From positions 1 through 35,047 of the forward strand of contig JAGVOD010000018.1 in NCBI GenBank assembly GCA_020052935.1: DNA of 35,047 nucleotides, read 5' to 3'. This document shows, piece by piece, positions 8,038 to 15,763 of this stretch; within the stretch, counting starts at the first letter, position 1; each line of letters starts with the position of its first letter. The stretch comes from an archaeon. GTDB taxonomy: Archaea; Nanobdellota; Nanobdellia; Woesearchaeales; UBA11576. The notes below the pieces were generated by a model, which ran no database searches, had not been told where the DNA came from, and was given only the letters and a program-made list of their open reading frames with translations. Both the position numbers and the translations under genes were made by a program.

Positions 8038-9057
8038 CTACTCCTTCGCTCCCTTCTCTATATGATGCGCTTCTATGACTGTCATCGCTGTTATGTCGAC
8101 TATATCCTTTACTAAGCATCCTCGTGATAAATCGTTCACAGGCTTCCTAAGTCCCTGCAGTATGGGTCCTATCGCTTCTGCGTGTCCGAAGAATGTCGCT
8201 AATTTGTAGCCGATGTTTGCTGCCTGCAGGTCTGGGAATATCAGCACGTTGGCATCTCCTTGTATCAACGCCTTGGGGCATTTTATCTTTGCCACCCAAG
8301 GTTCTACTGCTGCGTCGAGCTGCATCTCTCCGTCTATCACTGCCTCTGGCAGCATCTTCTTTGCCTTGTCTTTCGCCATCTCTGTCGCTTCGATGATCTT
8401 CTTCGCCAAAGGATGGTTTGCGCTGCCTTTTGTAGAGAATGACAGCATCGCTATTCTCGGCTCTATGCCGAATCTTATTGCAGTACGTGCAGTGTCTATG
8501 GCTATCTCTGCGAGGTCGTGCGCATCCGGTTCTATCGTCACCGCTGCGTCTGCGAACAGCATTATCTCTTTCTTGAACCTTATGAAGAACACTCCAGAGA
8601 CCTTGTGGAACTTCTCTCGCATCTTTATTATCTGCAGTGCTGGCAGGACAGTGTGTCCTGTGCTGTGTATTGCTCCTGATATCAGCCCGTCTGCTTCTCC
8701 AAGATGCACCATCATGGTGCCGTAGTATATCGGCTCCCTGATGAGTGTCTTCGCCTGGTCGAGTGTCATGCCTTTTGCTTTTCTGATGTTGTATAGGTCG
8801 GTTGCGTACCTCTCGAGCTTCTTTGCGTTCTCAGCAGCGAGGTGGTCTATTATCGGCACGCCTTTAAGGTTGAGCTTGAGTTTCTTTATCGCCTTGTTTA
8901 CTTCAGAGGTATTGCCGATGAGTATTGGTTTTGCTGTCTTCTCCTTCAGCACTTCTTGTATCGCCTTGAGCGTCCTTTCTTCAGTAGACTCAGGAAACAC
9001 TATCCTTTTAGGATCCTTCCGCGCTTGTGCTTTTATCCTGGCTATGAAATCCTTCAT
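8038..9057 (-). CDS. pta: Phosphate acetyltransferase
   Basis: Converts acetyl-CoA + phosphate to acetyl phosphate + CoA, the partner step to acetate kinase. At 339 residues it is the short single-domain type, without the N-terminal DRTGG extension of enterobacterial Pta. Family features include the N-terminal RIVFPESTEERTLKA, GLISGAIHSTG, a GSANHP loop, DGEMQLDAA, and the highly conserved C-terminal block running from ANVLIFPDLQAANIGYKL through GPILQGLRKPVNDLSRG, which forms the CoA/phosphate site. A good ribosome binding site (AAGGTGA) precedes the ATG. It lies 49 nt behind the coiled-coil membrane protein gene, so it may be read from that promoter, while ackA and acs use their own divergent promoter. 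Confidence 0.95.
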   Translation of the reverse strand: MKDFIARIKAQARKDPKRIVFPESTEERTLKAIQEVLKEKTAKPILIGNTSEVNKAIKKLKLNLKGVPIIDHLAAENAKKLERYATDLYNIRKAKGMTLDQAKTLIREPIYYGTMMVHLGEADGLISGAIHSTGHTVLPALQIIKMREKFHKVSGVFFIRFKKEIMLFADAAVTIEPDAHDLAEIAIDTARTAIRFGIEPRIAMLSFSTKGSANHPLAKKIIEATEMAKDKAKKMLPEAVIDGEMQLDAAVEPWVAKIKCPKALIQGDANVLIFPDLQAANIGYKLATFFGHAEAIGPILQGLRKPVNDLSRGCLVKDIVDITAMTVIEAHHIEKGAKE

Positions 9058-9097
9058 TTTTCTTCACCTTCTTTGTTCAATCATGCGTGCCTTGCTT

Positions 9098-9129
9098 GTG
9101 CTGCACTTATCTTCCTGGTGCTGCACTTA
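9098..9129. repeat. 12-bp direct repeat at the stop codon of the coiled-coil protein gene
   Basis: GTGCTGCACTTA occurs at 9098-9109 and 9118-9129, a 20-bp period. The TAA stop of the minus-strand gene is formed by the TTA of the first copy (9107-9109). The duplication may have reshaped the C-terminus of that protein. Confidence 0.6.
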
Positions 9130-11137
9130 CTTGTGCATTGGCATATCTCTCTGCTTTTCTGGCTTTCTTGGTGGCCCATTCTGCTGCTGCCGCTCCCTGC
9201 TGCAGCTTCTTCGCTTCTGCGAGTTCTATGTTCAGCAGCTTCTTGAATGCTGCGTTGAGTGTGACACATATCTCTTCTCTTGCGCTTCCTACCTTCACGA
9301 CATAGTTATCTAGTAATTGCACATGTCTTGTTGTGTGCTTGTACGCCTCATTGAGCGATCTGTATGCTTCTCTGATGTGGCTCGCAAGCACTTTCCCTTT
9401 TTTGTATGCCATCTTGTTTATCTCTTCGTTTATCTGCGATGTCTGCGCCAGCTGCGCGAGGTTGCCTTTTGAGTGCGGATTCTGGTCGATTATTGCTGCC
9501 ATCTTGTCGAGCTCTTCCATGGCCTGCGTTATCCTGTAGTACATCATCGTCATGTAAGTCGCGGCCCTGGCGAGGTGATAGACATTTCCTATTGCCTTTG
9601 CCATGTCACGTATAAGCGGCAATAACTCCTCAGAGTTGTATTCGTGCCCCAGCTCGGCAATGTTTCTGAGCTTGTCGAAGAGGACTATTGTGGTGTCAGT
9701 CAATCCTGAGAGTTCTGCGTCAGGTATCTCTCCTGCCTCTTGCCTGAAGAGTTTCTCAGATTTCGCGTGTTCCACCCTGAGCTGTTTGTCCTGGTGCTGG
9801 AACAGGGTGTTGAAGTTCTCCATCTTGTCTAGATGGTTTTCTTCGCTTTTGCTTATATGGTGAAGCAGCTGTATTTTCCTATCTTCCATGGCATTTATAC
9901 TCACAAGTCTCTTCAGTATCTTGTCAAGGTAGCCTTTTACGTCCCCCAGTCTTTTGTTCACGCTCTCGAGGGCTTCATGCCTCTGCCTCATCATCTGCAG
10001 TCTCTGGGGTGCGTTCTGTGCATTGGATTTTGATGCTTCGCTCTCTGCGCGTTTCAGGTCCTCGACGCTCTTCTGCAGCACTTTTTCCATCGCGACTATG
10101 CTCTGGTCTGCTGCCGTCCTTACCCTGGTGAACGCTGACCTTTTCTCTTCCAGCTCTGTCGCTTCGTATGCTGCGTCGCGTATTATCTTCATGGACCTGT
10201 GGAATATCTTGCCTGCCTTCTCTTGCAGCGACTCTTCTTCAAGCTTGTCTCTTACGAGCTGATTTGATATATGGAGTATTTTCTTTGACGCTGCCATTAT
10301 GTCCTTTTTCCTCTCATCATCGACTGCAGAGTCTCCCAGCGCCGCGAGTTTCCTCTTCAGCTCCTCGCATTGCCTGAGTATCTCTATGATGTAATTTGCG
10401 TCGCGGTCCTCGATCTCGTCCTGCTGCTTCTCCATGTTTTCCATTGTCTCTGCGAGTTCCTTGCCTGCCGCCGCGATTGCTGATTCGTGCTCCTGCTCTT
10501 CTATGTTTGTCTTCTCCCTTTCAGACAATGCAGAGCTGAACCTCCTCAACCCCGAAGATATCTTGTCCCTTGACCAGCCAGCCCCTTTCCTAGCGTTCCT
10601 GCCGAGCCATCTTATTGCTTTGCGCATCTTGTGCAGCGCGCTGCCAGGCACTCCTTCTCTTCTCTGCACCTTCGCTGCGTCGCTTGTCCCGTACTCTTTG
10701 TCGTGGCCGCGTTTCCGCACCATGTGCGTCAGGGCTGTCACTCCGCCGACTATGCCTAGCAGCATGACTGGGTTTATGGACACTAAGAACGCGACTCCGT
10801 ACAGCGGCACGAGCATTATCAACGCGCCATGCCATTCTCCTTTTGTGAGTTTCTTCACAAGTCCTGATGCCAGGAATGCCATCGCGAAGTAAGCTACGTA
10901 TATTGTCTTGAACCCGAACATCACCATTCCACAGAACAAGAGTACTGCTGCTTGAGCCCAGTAGCTCCTTTCCTCTGGCTGTTTCTTGACCTCCATGAAG
11001 ATCGCAACGACCATTATCAGTGCAACAACTCCAAAGACGCTCTGCAGCTGCGTGTTGCCTGGCACATTAGAAAGGAAAGATAATGATGACTGCCTGTAAC
11101 TGTTCAATGCTGTGTCTATATCTGAGATGCTTACCAT
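9107..11137 (-). CDS. Membrane-anchored long coiled-coil protein
   Basis: A 676-residue protein of unknown family. The N-terminal ~140 residues carry four or five membrane segments (about 31-50, 60-78, 79-95, 103-120, 122-140). A basic region (about 141-205) follows, then some 350 residues of mostly charged helical sequence rich in E, K, Q, R and A with heptad-like spacing (about 205-560), and a helical C-terminal part to 676. The C-terminal mass is therefore probably cytoplasmic. Candidate roles by architecture alone are a scaffold, a tethering or shape protein, or a signalling transducer; no catalytic motif is visible. The start ATG is about 20-30 bp from a TATA box and has no ribosome binding site, consistent with a leaderless transcript. 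Pta follows on the same strand. Confidence 0.78.
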   Translation of the reverse strand: MVSISDIDTALNSYRQSSLSFLSNVPGNTQLQSVFGVVALIMVVAIFMEVKKQPEERSYWAQAAVLLFCGMVMFGFKTIYVAYFAMAFLASGLVKKLTKGEWHGALIMLVPLYGVAFLVSINPVMLLGIVGGVTALTHMVRKRGHDKEYGTSDAAKVQRREGVPGSALHKMRKAIRWLGRNARKGAGWSRDKISSGLRRFSSALSEREKTNIEEQEHESAIAAAGKELAETMENMEKQQDEIEDRDANYIIEILRQCEELKRKLAALGDSAVDDERKKDIMAASKKILHISNQLVRDKLEEESLQEKAGKIFHRSMKIIRDAAYEATELEEKRSAFTRVRTAADQSIVAMEKVLQKSVEDLKRAESEASKSNAQNAPQRLQMMRQRHEALESVNKRLGDVKGYLDKILKRLVSINAMEDRKIQLLHHISKSEENHLDKMENFNTLFQHQDKQLRVEHAKSEKLFRQEAGEIPDAELSGLTDTTIVLFDKLRNIAELGHEYNSEELLPLIRDMAKAIGNVYHLARAATYMTMMYYRITQAMEELDKMAAIIDQNPHSKGNLAQLAQTSQINEEINKMAYKKGKVLASHIREAYRSLNEAYKHTTRHVQLLDNYVVKVGSAREEICVTLNAAFKKLLNIELAEAKKLQQGAAAAEWATKKARKAERYANAQVSAAPGR

Positions 11138-11154
11138 CTTTTGTTTTCACTCAA

Positions 11155-11167
11155 TTTTTTATATATC
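11155..11167 (-). promoter_or_regulatory. TATA box of the coiled-coil protein gene
   Basis: GATATATAAAAAA reads on the minus strand about 20 bp before the ATG at 11137. The spacing would put transcription start at or next to the start codon. Confidence 0.5.
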
Positions 11168-11300
11168 AACACTTTGCACTATTTATTTCTTTATGTTTAT
11201 AGGGCTTTTTATTCCGCCCATATCAGAATGGCGACGGAGAGGCTGTGGACGTGTTTCTGTAAAGTTTTTGTGCTTATATCAGTGTAGTGAAAAATCGTAA

Positions 11301-11374
11301 CATATATTAAGTAGTAGTATTTAGTCTATTCATCTAAGTAGCAAATTTTCGTTGTGAGACAAAAAGGGGGAGGG
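11301..11374 (+). promoter_or_regulatory. Promoter and ribosome binding site of TrmB-like regulator 1
   Basis: CATATATTAA (11301-11310) is the best TATA-like sequence, and GGGGGAGGG (11366-11374) is a strong Shine-Dalgarno sequence 7 nt before the ATG at 11382. The leader would be about 50 nt. The remainder of the 11168-11300 interval shows a moderately GC-rich patch around 11207-11250 but nothing I can assign. Confidence 0.5.
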
Positions 11375-11381
11375 TTTAACA

Positions 11382-12197
11382 ATGATTGTAAAAGAAGAAT
11401 TCCTAAGCAAATTAAGGCGCTATTTCTCTTTGAACCTTTACGAGGTAAAAATCTGGACTGCATTGCTTTCTCGCGGCGTCTCGACCGCAGGTGAACTTTC
11501 TGATATCGCGAATGTTCCTAGGTCTAGGAGCTATGATGTCCTTGAGAGCCTGGAGAAGAAAGGTTTCGCCATCACTAAGCTTGGCAAGCCTATCAAGTAT
11601 ATCGCTGTCCCTCCTGAAGAGGTGCTCGAGCGCGTCAAGAAGAACATGAAGGAAGAGGCGGATGAGAAAGTCAAGCGCCTGGAAGAATTGAAAGGCACTG
11701 AAGTCATCAATGAGCTTTCCACTTTGCACACCCAGGGCATTGACCTGGTCGAGCCTTCTGATTTGTCTGGCAGCTTGAAAGGCAGGCACAATCTGTATAA
11801 TCATCTTGAGCTGACTATCCGCAATGCTGAGGAGTGTGTCTCGATAATGACCACATCTCAGGGCCTGCTGAGGAAGCTTGAGGGCCTGAAGCCGACTTTC
11901 GAGAAGATCAAGAAGCGCGGTGTGAAGATCAGGATAGCTGCTCCGGTGACGAAGGAGAACATGGCAGCCATCAAGGACTTGGGTGATGTCGCTGAAATAA
12001 GGCATTCGACTACCAAGGCGAGGTTCTGCATCGTTGACAGGTCTGAAGTGATCTTCATGGTCATGGATGATGCAGAAGTCCATCCGACATATGATGTCGG
12101 TATCTGGATCAATACGCCTTTCTTCTCAAATGCGCTGGAGACCTTGTTTGACGTGAGTTGGAAGACTCTCAAGACAGCCAAGGAGATAATGAAGTAA
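11382..12197 (+). CDS. TrmB-family transcriptional regulator, paralogue 1
   Basis: A 271-residue regulator. Residues about 10-85 form the TrmB-type winged helix (NLYEVKIWTALLSRGVSTA, then recognition helix VPRSRSYDVLESLEKKG, then wing KLGKPIKYIAVPPEEVLERV). A short coiled coil (about 85-120) likely mediates dimerisation. The C-terminal half (about 125-271) resembles the TrmB/phospholipase-D-like sensor domain, with the HNLYNHLELTI and FCIVDRSEVIFMVMDDAEVHPTYDVGIW segments. TrmB proteins usually sense sugars or related ligands and control sugar uptake or glycolysis; the ligand here is unknown. A close paralogue lies at 20402-21214, nearly identical in the helix-turn-helix. Targets are not determined; the nearby acetate and sugar-phosphate genes are candidates by proximity only. 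Confidence 0.92.
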   Translation: MIVKEEFLSKLRRYFSLNLYEVKIWTALLSRGVSTAGELSDIANVPRSRSYDVLESLEKKGFAITKLGKPIKYIAVPPEEVLERVKKNMKEEADEKVKRLEELKGTEVINELSTLHTQGIDLVEPSDLSGSLKGRHNLYNHLELTIRNAEECVSIMTTSQGLLRKLEGLKPTFEKIKKRGVKIRIAAPVTKENMAAIKDLGDVAEIRHSTTKARFCIVDRSEVIFMVMDDAEVHPTYDVGIWINTPFFSNALETLFDVSWKTLKTAKEIMK

Positions 12198-12200
12198 TTG

Positions 12201-12240
12201 CTTTATTTTTTTCTTCTTATTTTTATTCTGTTTTCTTCTA
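12201..12240 (+). terminator. T-rich termination region after TrmB-like regulator 1
   Basis: Four bases after the stop codon the plus strand carries several T runs (CTTTATTTTTTTC, TTATTTTTATT, TGTTTTC) over about 40 bp. That matches archaeal oligo-T termination, which does not need a hairpin. Confidence 0.6.
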
Positions 12241-12269
12241 TTTGAAGGTAATATCAAGAATGAAGTCAT

Positions 12270-12446
12270 GAGCGAAGCCGCGCCCTACTTCGCTTGCTCG
12301 CTCCACTTCGTTCCGCTTGCAAGCTCTCGTAGCCGCCACGCCCCATGAATAATCTTGCGAAGCTAAGCTGTGAGAAACCAATCATTTCTGTAACTAAGTT
12401 CGCCGATTTTGTGGGCTAATTGGCGGCTACGGTCGCGGCTTCGCTC
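12270..12446. repeat. Intergenic inverted-repeat element A
   Basis: GAGCGAAGCCGCG (12270-12282) pairs perfectly with 12434-12446, and CGTAGCCGCCA (12328-12338) pairs perfectly with 12421-12431. The two stems are nested. On the right side only two bases separate them, while the left side has a 45-nt insert rich in CTTCG/CTTGC words that includes the palindrome GCTTGCAAGC. The central loop is about 82 nt. Base composition is clearly higher in GC than the AT-rich flanks. It fills most of the 320-bp gap between the TrmB gene and pheS, and no ORF is convincing. It does not share the core of the elements at 17527 and 20206. Confidence 0.6.
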
Positions 12447-12486
12447 GAATTGACACTTAACTTGACAACGTCCGATTTCAATAACA

Positions 12487-12496
12487 TTTTTAAATA
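12487..12496 (+). promoter_or_regulatory. TATA box of pheS-pheT
   Basis: TTTTTAAATA ends 21 bp before the ATG at 12518. With typical archaeal spacing, transcription would begin at the ATG itself (leaderless), which favours this start over the upstream TTG at 12500. Confidence 0.55.
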
Positions 12497-12517
12497 GCCT
12501 TGTTTCTCAAATGCCTC

Positions 12518-14050
12518 ATGGACATTAACAGGCTTGTCGAATCCCTGCACCCTTTGGAGAGGAAGGCAGTGCCTTTTCTTTCTAGATGCAATAACCTGAA
12601 GGAGTTGATGCGTCTCTCGCAGCTTTCAGAGGCAGAGGCGATGCGTGCCTTGCAATGGCTTGAGAACAAGCAGGTTCTGAAGATACACGCAGAGGTCAAG
12701 GAGACTGTACGGCTTGATAATAACGGTAAGGTCTATCTTGAGAAAGGCCTTCCTGAGCGCAGGTTCCTGGATGCTTTGAGGATGAAGATACTCACCATGA
12801 AGGGACTGACTGAAGCTACCGGCCTTTCCTCTGATGAGATTGCTGTCTGCCTGGGCCTTCTTAAGAGCAAGGCAGCCATACTGATAGAAGGCGGTGTTGT
12901 TTCTATAACTGACCATGGCAAGAAGATCCTTGACAAGGAGTGGCTTGAGGAAGCTTTCCTGAAGAAGATAGCAGGTTCAGACCTTGGTCCAGATGCCCTT
13001 ACTCCTGAAGAGAATTTCGCCTTTGAAATATTCAGGAAGCGCAGGGAGATAGTCAAGCTGGATGTTGATAAGATAAAGCGTTTTGAGCTTACCGAGCTCG
13101 GCAAGGCTCTTGTCGATGCGGACATCGAGCCGAAAGAGACTGTTGACAGGATCACTCCGGCGATACTCGCGGATGGGTCCTGGCGCAATAAGTCTTTCCG
13201 CCGTTATGATGTTGAGATAAACGTCCCTAAAATCAACAGGGGCAAGAGGCATTTCGTCAATCAGGCCACTGATTATGCGAGGCAGGTCTGGATAGAGATG
13301 GGCTTCAAGGAGATGGAAGGTCCGTTGGTGAACACCTGTTTCTGGAACTTTGATGCTTTGTTTGTTCCGCAGGATCATCCAGCACGAGAGATGCAGGATA
13401 CTTTTTACATGAAGAATCCTGCAAGAGGAAAGCTTCCTGACCATAAGCTTGTCGAGCGGATAAAGGAGATGCATGAGCATGGCGGCAAGACAGGCAGCCT
13501 GGGCTGGCAGTACAGGTGGGGTGATGACCCTGCAAAGAAGATTGTCCTCAGGACCCACACAACTGTTCTTTCCTCGCACACTCTCGCTTCCCTTAAGGGA
13601 TCTGACTGGCCTGCGAAGTTCTTCGCTGTCGGCCATTGTTTCAGGAACGAGGCGCTGGACTGGAGTCATTTGTTCGAGTTCAACCAGACAGAAGGTATTG
13701 TCGTTGACCCTAATGCGAATTTCAAGCACTTGCTCGGCTATCTTAAGCGTTTCTTCGCGAAGCTTGGTTTTCCCCAGGCCAGGTTCCGCCCTGCTTATTT
13801 CCCTTACACAGAGCCGAGCATCGAGATTGATGTTTTCCATCCGGTGCATAAGAAGTGGGTCGAGCTTGGCGGCGCAGGCATGTTCCGTCCCGAAGTCGTC
13901 GAGCCCCTACTCGGAGAGGCTGTTCCTGTTCTCGCATGGGGACCTGGTTTTGATAGGATTATGACTGAGTACTACGGGATAAATGACATTCGCGATTTGT
14001 ACAAGAATGACCTCTCGCAGTTGAGGAGCATGAAGCAGTGGATGAGGTAA
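12518..14050 (+). CDS. pheS: Phenylalanyl-tRNA synthetase alpha subunit
   Basis: Catalytic subunit of the alpha2beta2 PheRS that charges tRNA-Phe. With the ATG at 12518 it is 510 residues, the usual archaeal/eukaryotic length. An N-terminal region with winged-helix repeats (about 1-215, starting MDINRLVESLHPLERK) is followed by the class II catalytic core. Visible are the GFKEMEGPLV motif-1 region, motif 2 FFAVGHCFRNEALDWSHLFEFNQTEG split over its two strands, the phenylalanine-pocket region YFPYTEPSIEIDV, and motif 3 GGAGMFRPE to LAWGPGFDRI. PheT follows 7 nt downstream in the same operon. The upstream in-frame TTG at 12500 is closer to the TATA box than transcription normally starts, so it is rejected. 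Confidence 0.96.
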   Translation: MDINRLVESLHPLERKAVPFLSRCNNLKELMRLSQLSEAEAMRALQWLENKQVLKIHAEVKETVRLDNNGKVYLEKGLPERRFLDALRMKILTMKGLTEATGLSSDEIAVCLGLLKSKAAILIEGGVVSITDHGKKILDKEWLEEAFLKKIAGSDLGPDALTPEENFAFEIFRKRREIVKLDVDKIKRFELTELGKALVDADIEPKETVDRITPAILADGSWRNKSFRRYDVEINVPKINRGKRHFVNQATDYARQVWIEMGFKEMEGPLVNTCFWNFDALFVPQDHPAREMQDTFYMKNPARGKLPDHKLVERIKEMHEHGGKTGSLGWQYRWGDDPAKKIVLRTHTTVLSSHTLASLKGSDWPAKFFAVGHCFRNEALDWSHLFEFNQTEGIVVDPNANFKHLLGYLKRFFAKLGFPQARFRPAYFPYTEPSIEIDVFHPVHKKWVELGGAGMFRPEVVEPLLGEAVPVLAWGPGFDRIMTEYYGINDIRDLYKNDLSQLRSMKQWMR

Positions 14051-14057
14051 TTGCAAG

Positions 14058-15716
14058 ATGCCGACAGTAAAGCTGAACAAGAAGGTTTTCAATAAGCTTG
14101 TAGGTAAAGAGCTTTCCGATGATCAGCTCCGCGAGCGCATACCTATGATCGGCACTGACCTGGAAGGTATAGAGGGTGATGACATCAATGTCGAGGTCTT
14201 CCCGAACCGTCCAGACATGCTTTCCGAACAAGGCTTTGCGAGGGCTTTCTCTGCGTTCATTGGTGTCAAGACTGGTTTGCGCAATTATGATGTCAAGAAG
14301 TCAGGCTCGAAAGTCATGATCGATGCGAGCGTAAAAGATGTAAGGCCATTCACTGCTTGCGCGCTGGTCAAGAACTTGAAGTTCAATGATGAGAAGATCC
14401 GTGAGATAATCCAGATACAGGAGAAGCTGCACGTGACTTTCGGCAGGAACAGGAAGAAGCTCGCGATAGGCATCTACCCGTTAGAGAAAATAAAGCTTCC
14501 GATAAAGTACTTCGCAGCCGATCCAAATAAGATAAAGTTCCGGCCTCTTGAATTCCCAAGTGAGATCACTGCTTTGCAGATACTCTCTCAGCATCCTGCT
14601 GGCCGCGAGTATGGTCATCTTCTGGAAGGAAAGGAAAAGTTCCCCTTCTTTGCTGATGCGGGCGACAACATACTTTCCATGCCTCCGGTGATAAACTCTC
14701 ATATTACAGGCAAGATTGAGGAATCTACCAGCGAAGTGTTCATCGAGTGCTCTGGTTTTGACTTCAATACCTGCAAGATATGCCTGAACATAATCGTGAC
14801 TGCGATGGCAGACATGGGCGGCGAGATTTACTCGATGGAGCTTGAATACGCGGATGGCCGGAAGGTTACGCCAGACCTTGATCCTAGGAAGATAAAGCTC
14901 GATGTCCCTTTCATCAACAAGTGGCTTGGCCTGAAGCTCTCAGAGAAGGATATGGTCGATCTCCTAGCCAAGATGGGTTACGGCTTTGATATGGGTTTTA
15001 CCCTCATCCCGGCCTACCGCGCAGACATACTCCACATGGTGGACCTTGCAGAGGATGTTGCAATCGCGTATGGTTATGAGAAGTTTGATGCTGAGATCCC
15101 TAATGTCGCGACCATCGGCCAGGAGTCTGAGTTCGAGACATTCAGGCGCAGGGTCTCTGAAATATTGATAGGTCTTGGCCTGCTGGAGACCAGCACTTAC
15201 AACTTGAGTAATGCTCCTGATCAGGATGAGAAGATGATGACTGATTTCCCGCTTGTTGAGCTGGAGAGCGCGGTGAATATTGATTACAATGTGCTGCGTG
15301 CCTGGATGCTGCCTTCGTTAATGAAGGTACTGCATGACAACAAGAGCAATGATTATCCTCAGAATATATTTGAGTCAGGCAATTGCTTTGCCCTTGACAA
15401 GGATTCAGAGACCGGTGTCTGTGAGTTCTGCACGCTTGCAGTTGCGCTTTGCGGCCCGGACACTGACTTCACCAGGATTAAGCAGGTTGTTGATTGCCTG
15501 CTGTCTGCCTTGGATTGCAGATATGTGTCTAGTGAGGCAGAGCATCCTTCTTTCATACCAGGCCGCGTGGCCTATGTTTCTGTCAATGACACAATAATAG
15601 GGCATGTTGGTGAGCTTCATCCCCAGGTTCTTGTGAATTGGGGTTTGGAGATGCCTGTGGCTGCTTTTGAGTTGAGCCTGACAGGGCTTTTTAAGGCTTT
15701 AAAAAGCCGACAGTAA
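14058..15716 (+). CDS. pheT: Phenylalanyl-tRNA synthetase beta subunit
   Basis: A 552-residue archaeal-type beta subunit, shorter than the bacterial ~790-residue form because it lacks the EMAP-like and C-terminal anticodon-binding domains. It begins MPTVKLNKKVFNKLVGKELS. It contains the B3/B4 editing region (about 90-260), which hydrolyses mischarged Tyr-tRNA-Phe, the B5 domain (about 275-345, LDPRKIKLDVPFINKWLGLKLSE region and the DILHMVDLAEDVAIAYGYEK motif) and a catalytic-like core (about 350-552) ending HVGELHPQVLVNWGLEMPVAAFELSL. It is co-transcribed with pheS, 7 nt apart. Its last codons overlap a 10-bp hairpin. Confidence 0.96.
   Translation: MPTVKLNKKVFNKLVGKELSDDQLRERIPMIGTDLEGIEGDDINVEVFPNRPDMLSEQGFARAFSAFIGVKTGLRNYDVKKSGSKVMIDASVKDVRPFTACALVKNLKFNDEKIREIIQIQEKLHVTFGRNRKKLAIGIYPLEKIKLPIKYFAADPNKIKFRPLEFPSEITALQILSQHPAGREYGHLLEGKEKFPFFADAGDNILSMPPVINSHITGKIEESTSEVFIECSGFDFNTCKICLNIIVTAMADMGGEIYSMELEYADGRKVTPDLDPRKIKLDVPFINKWLGLKLSEKDMVDLLAKMGYGFDMGFTLIPAYRADILHMVDLAEDVAIAYGYEKFDAEIPNVATIGQESEFETFRRRVSEILIGLGLLETSTYNLSNAPDQDEKMMTDFPLVELESAVNIDYNVLRAWMLPSLMKVLHDNKSNDYPQNIFESGNCFALDKDSETGVCEFCTLAVALCGPDTDFTRIKQVVDCLLSALDCRYVSSEAEHPSFIPGRVAYVSVNDTIIGHVGELHPQVLVNWGLEMPVAAFELSLTGLFKALKSRQ
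15685..15708. other. Perfect 10-bp hairpin at the 3' end of pheT
   Basis: GGCTTTTTAA and TTAAAAAGCC are perfect inverted arms around GGCT. The hairpin lies just before the pheT stop codon, within the last codons. No T run follows directly; a TATA-like CTTTAAAATA at 15719-15728 comes next and could serve the downstream gene. Confidence 0.5.
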
Positions 15717-15718
15717 AG

Positions 15719-15753
15719 CTTTAAAATACTGGCTTACTTCTTGGTTTATATAG
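15719..15753 (+). promoter_or_regulatory. Promoter candidates of the 288-residue membrane protein gene
   Basis: CTTTAAAATA (15719-15728) is a plausible TATA box about 36 bp before the ATG at 15764. GGTTTATATAG (15743-15753) is a second TATA-like run but too close to the start codon. A purine run GGGGG lies just before the ATG as ribosome binding site. Confidence 0.4.
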
Positions 15754-15763
15754 GGGGTTAGGT

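Noticed and set aside
11168-11300. Box C/D or other small RNA between the coiled-coil gene and TrmB-like regulator 1
   Set aside because: No clear box C (RTGATGA) and box D (CTGA) pair and no stable stem by eye; only a slightly GC-richer patch.
12977-13849. 290-codon minus-strand frame opposite pheS
   Set aside because: Antisense shadow; long only because of codon bias in pheS.
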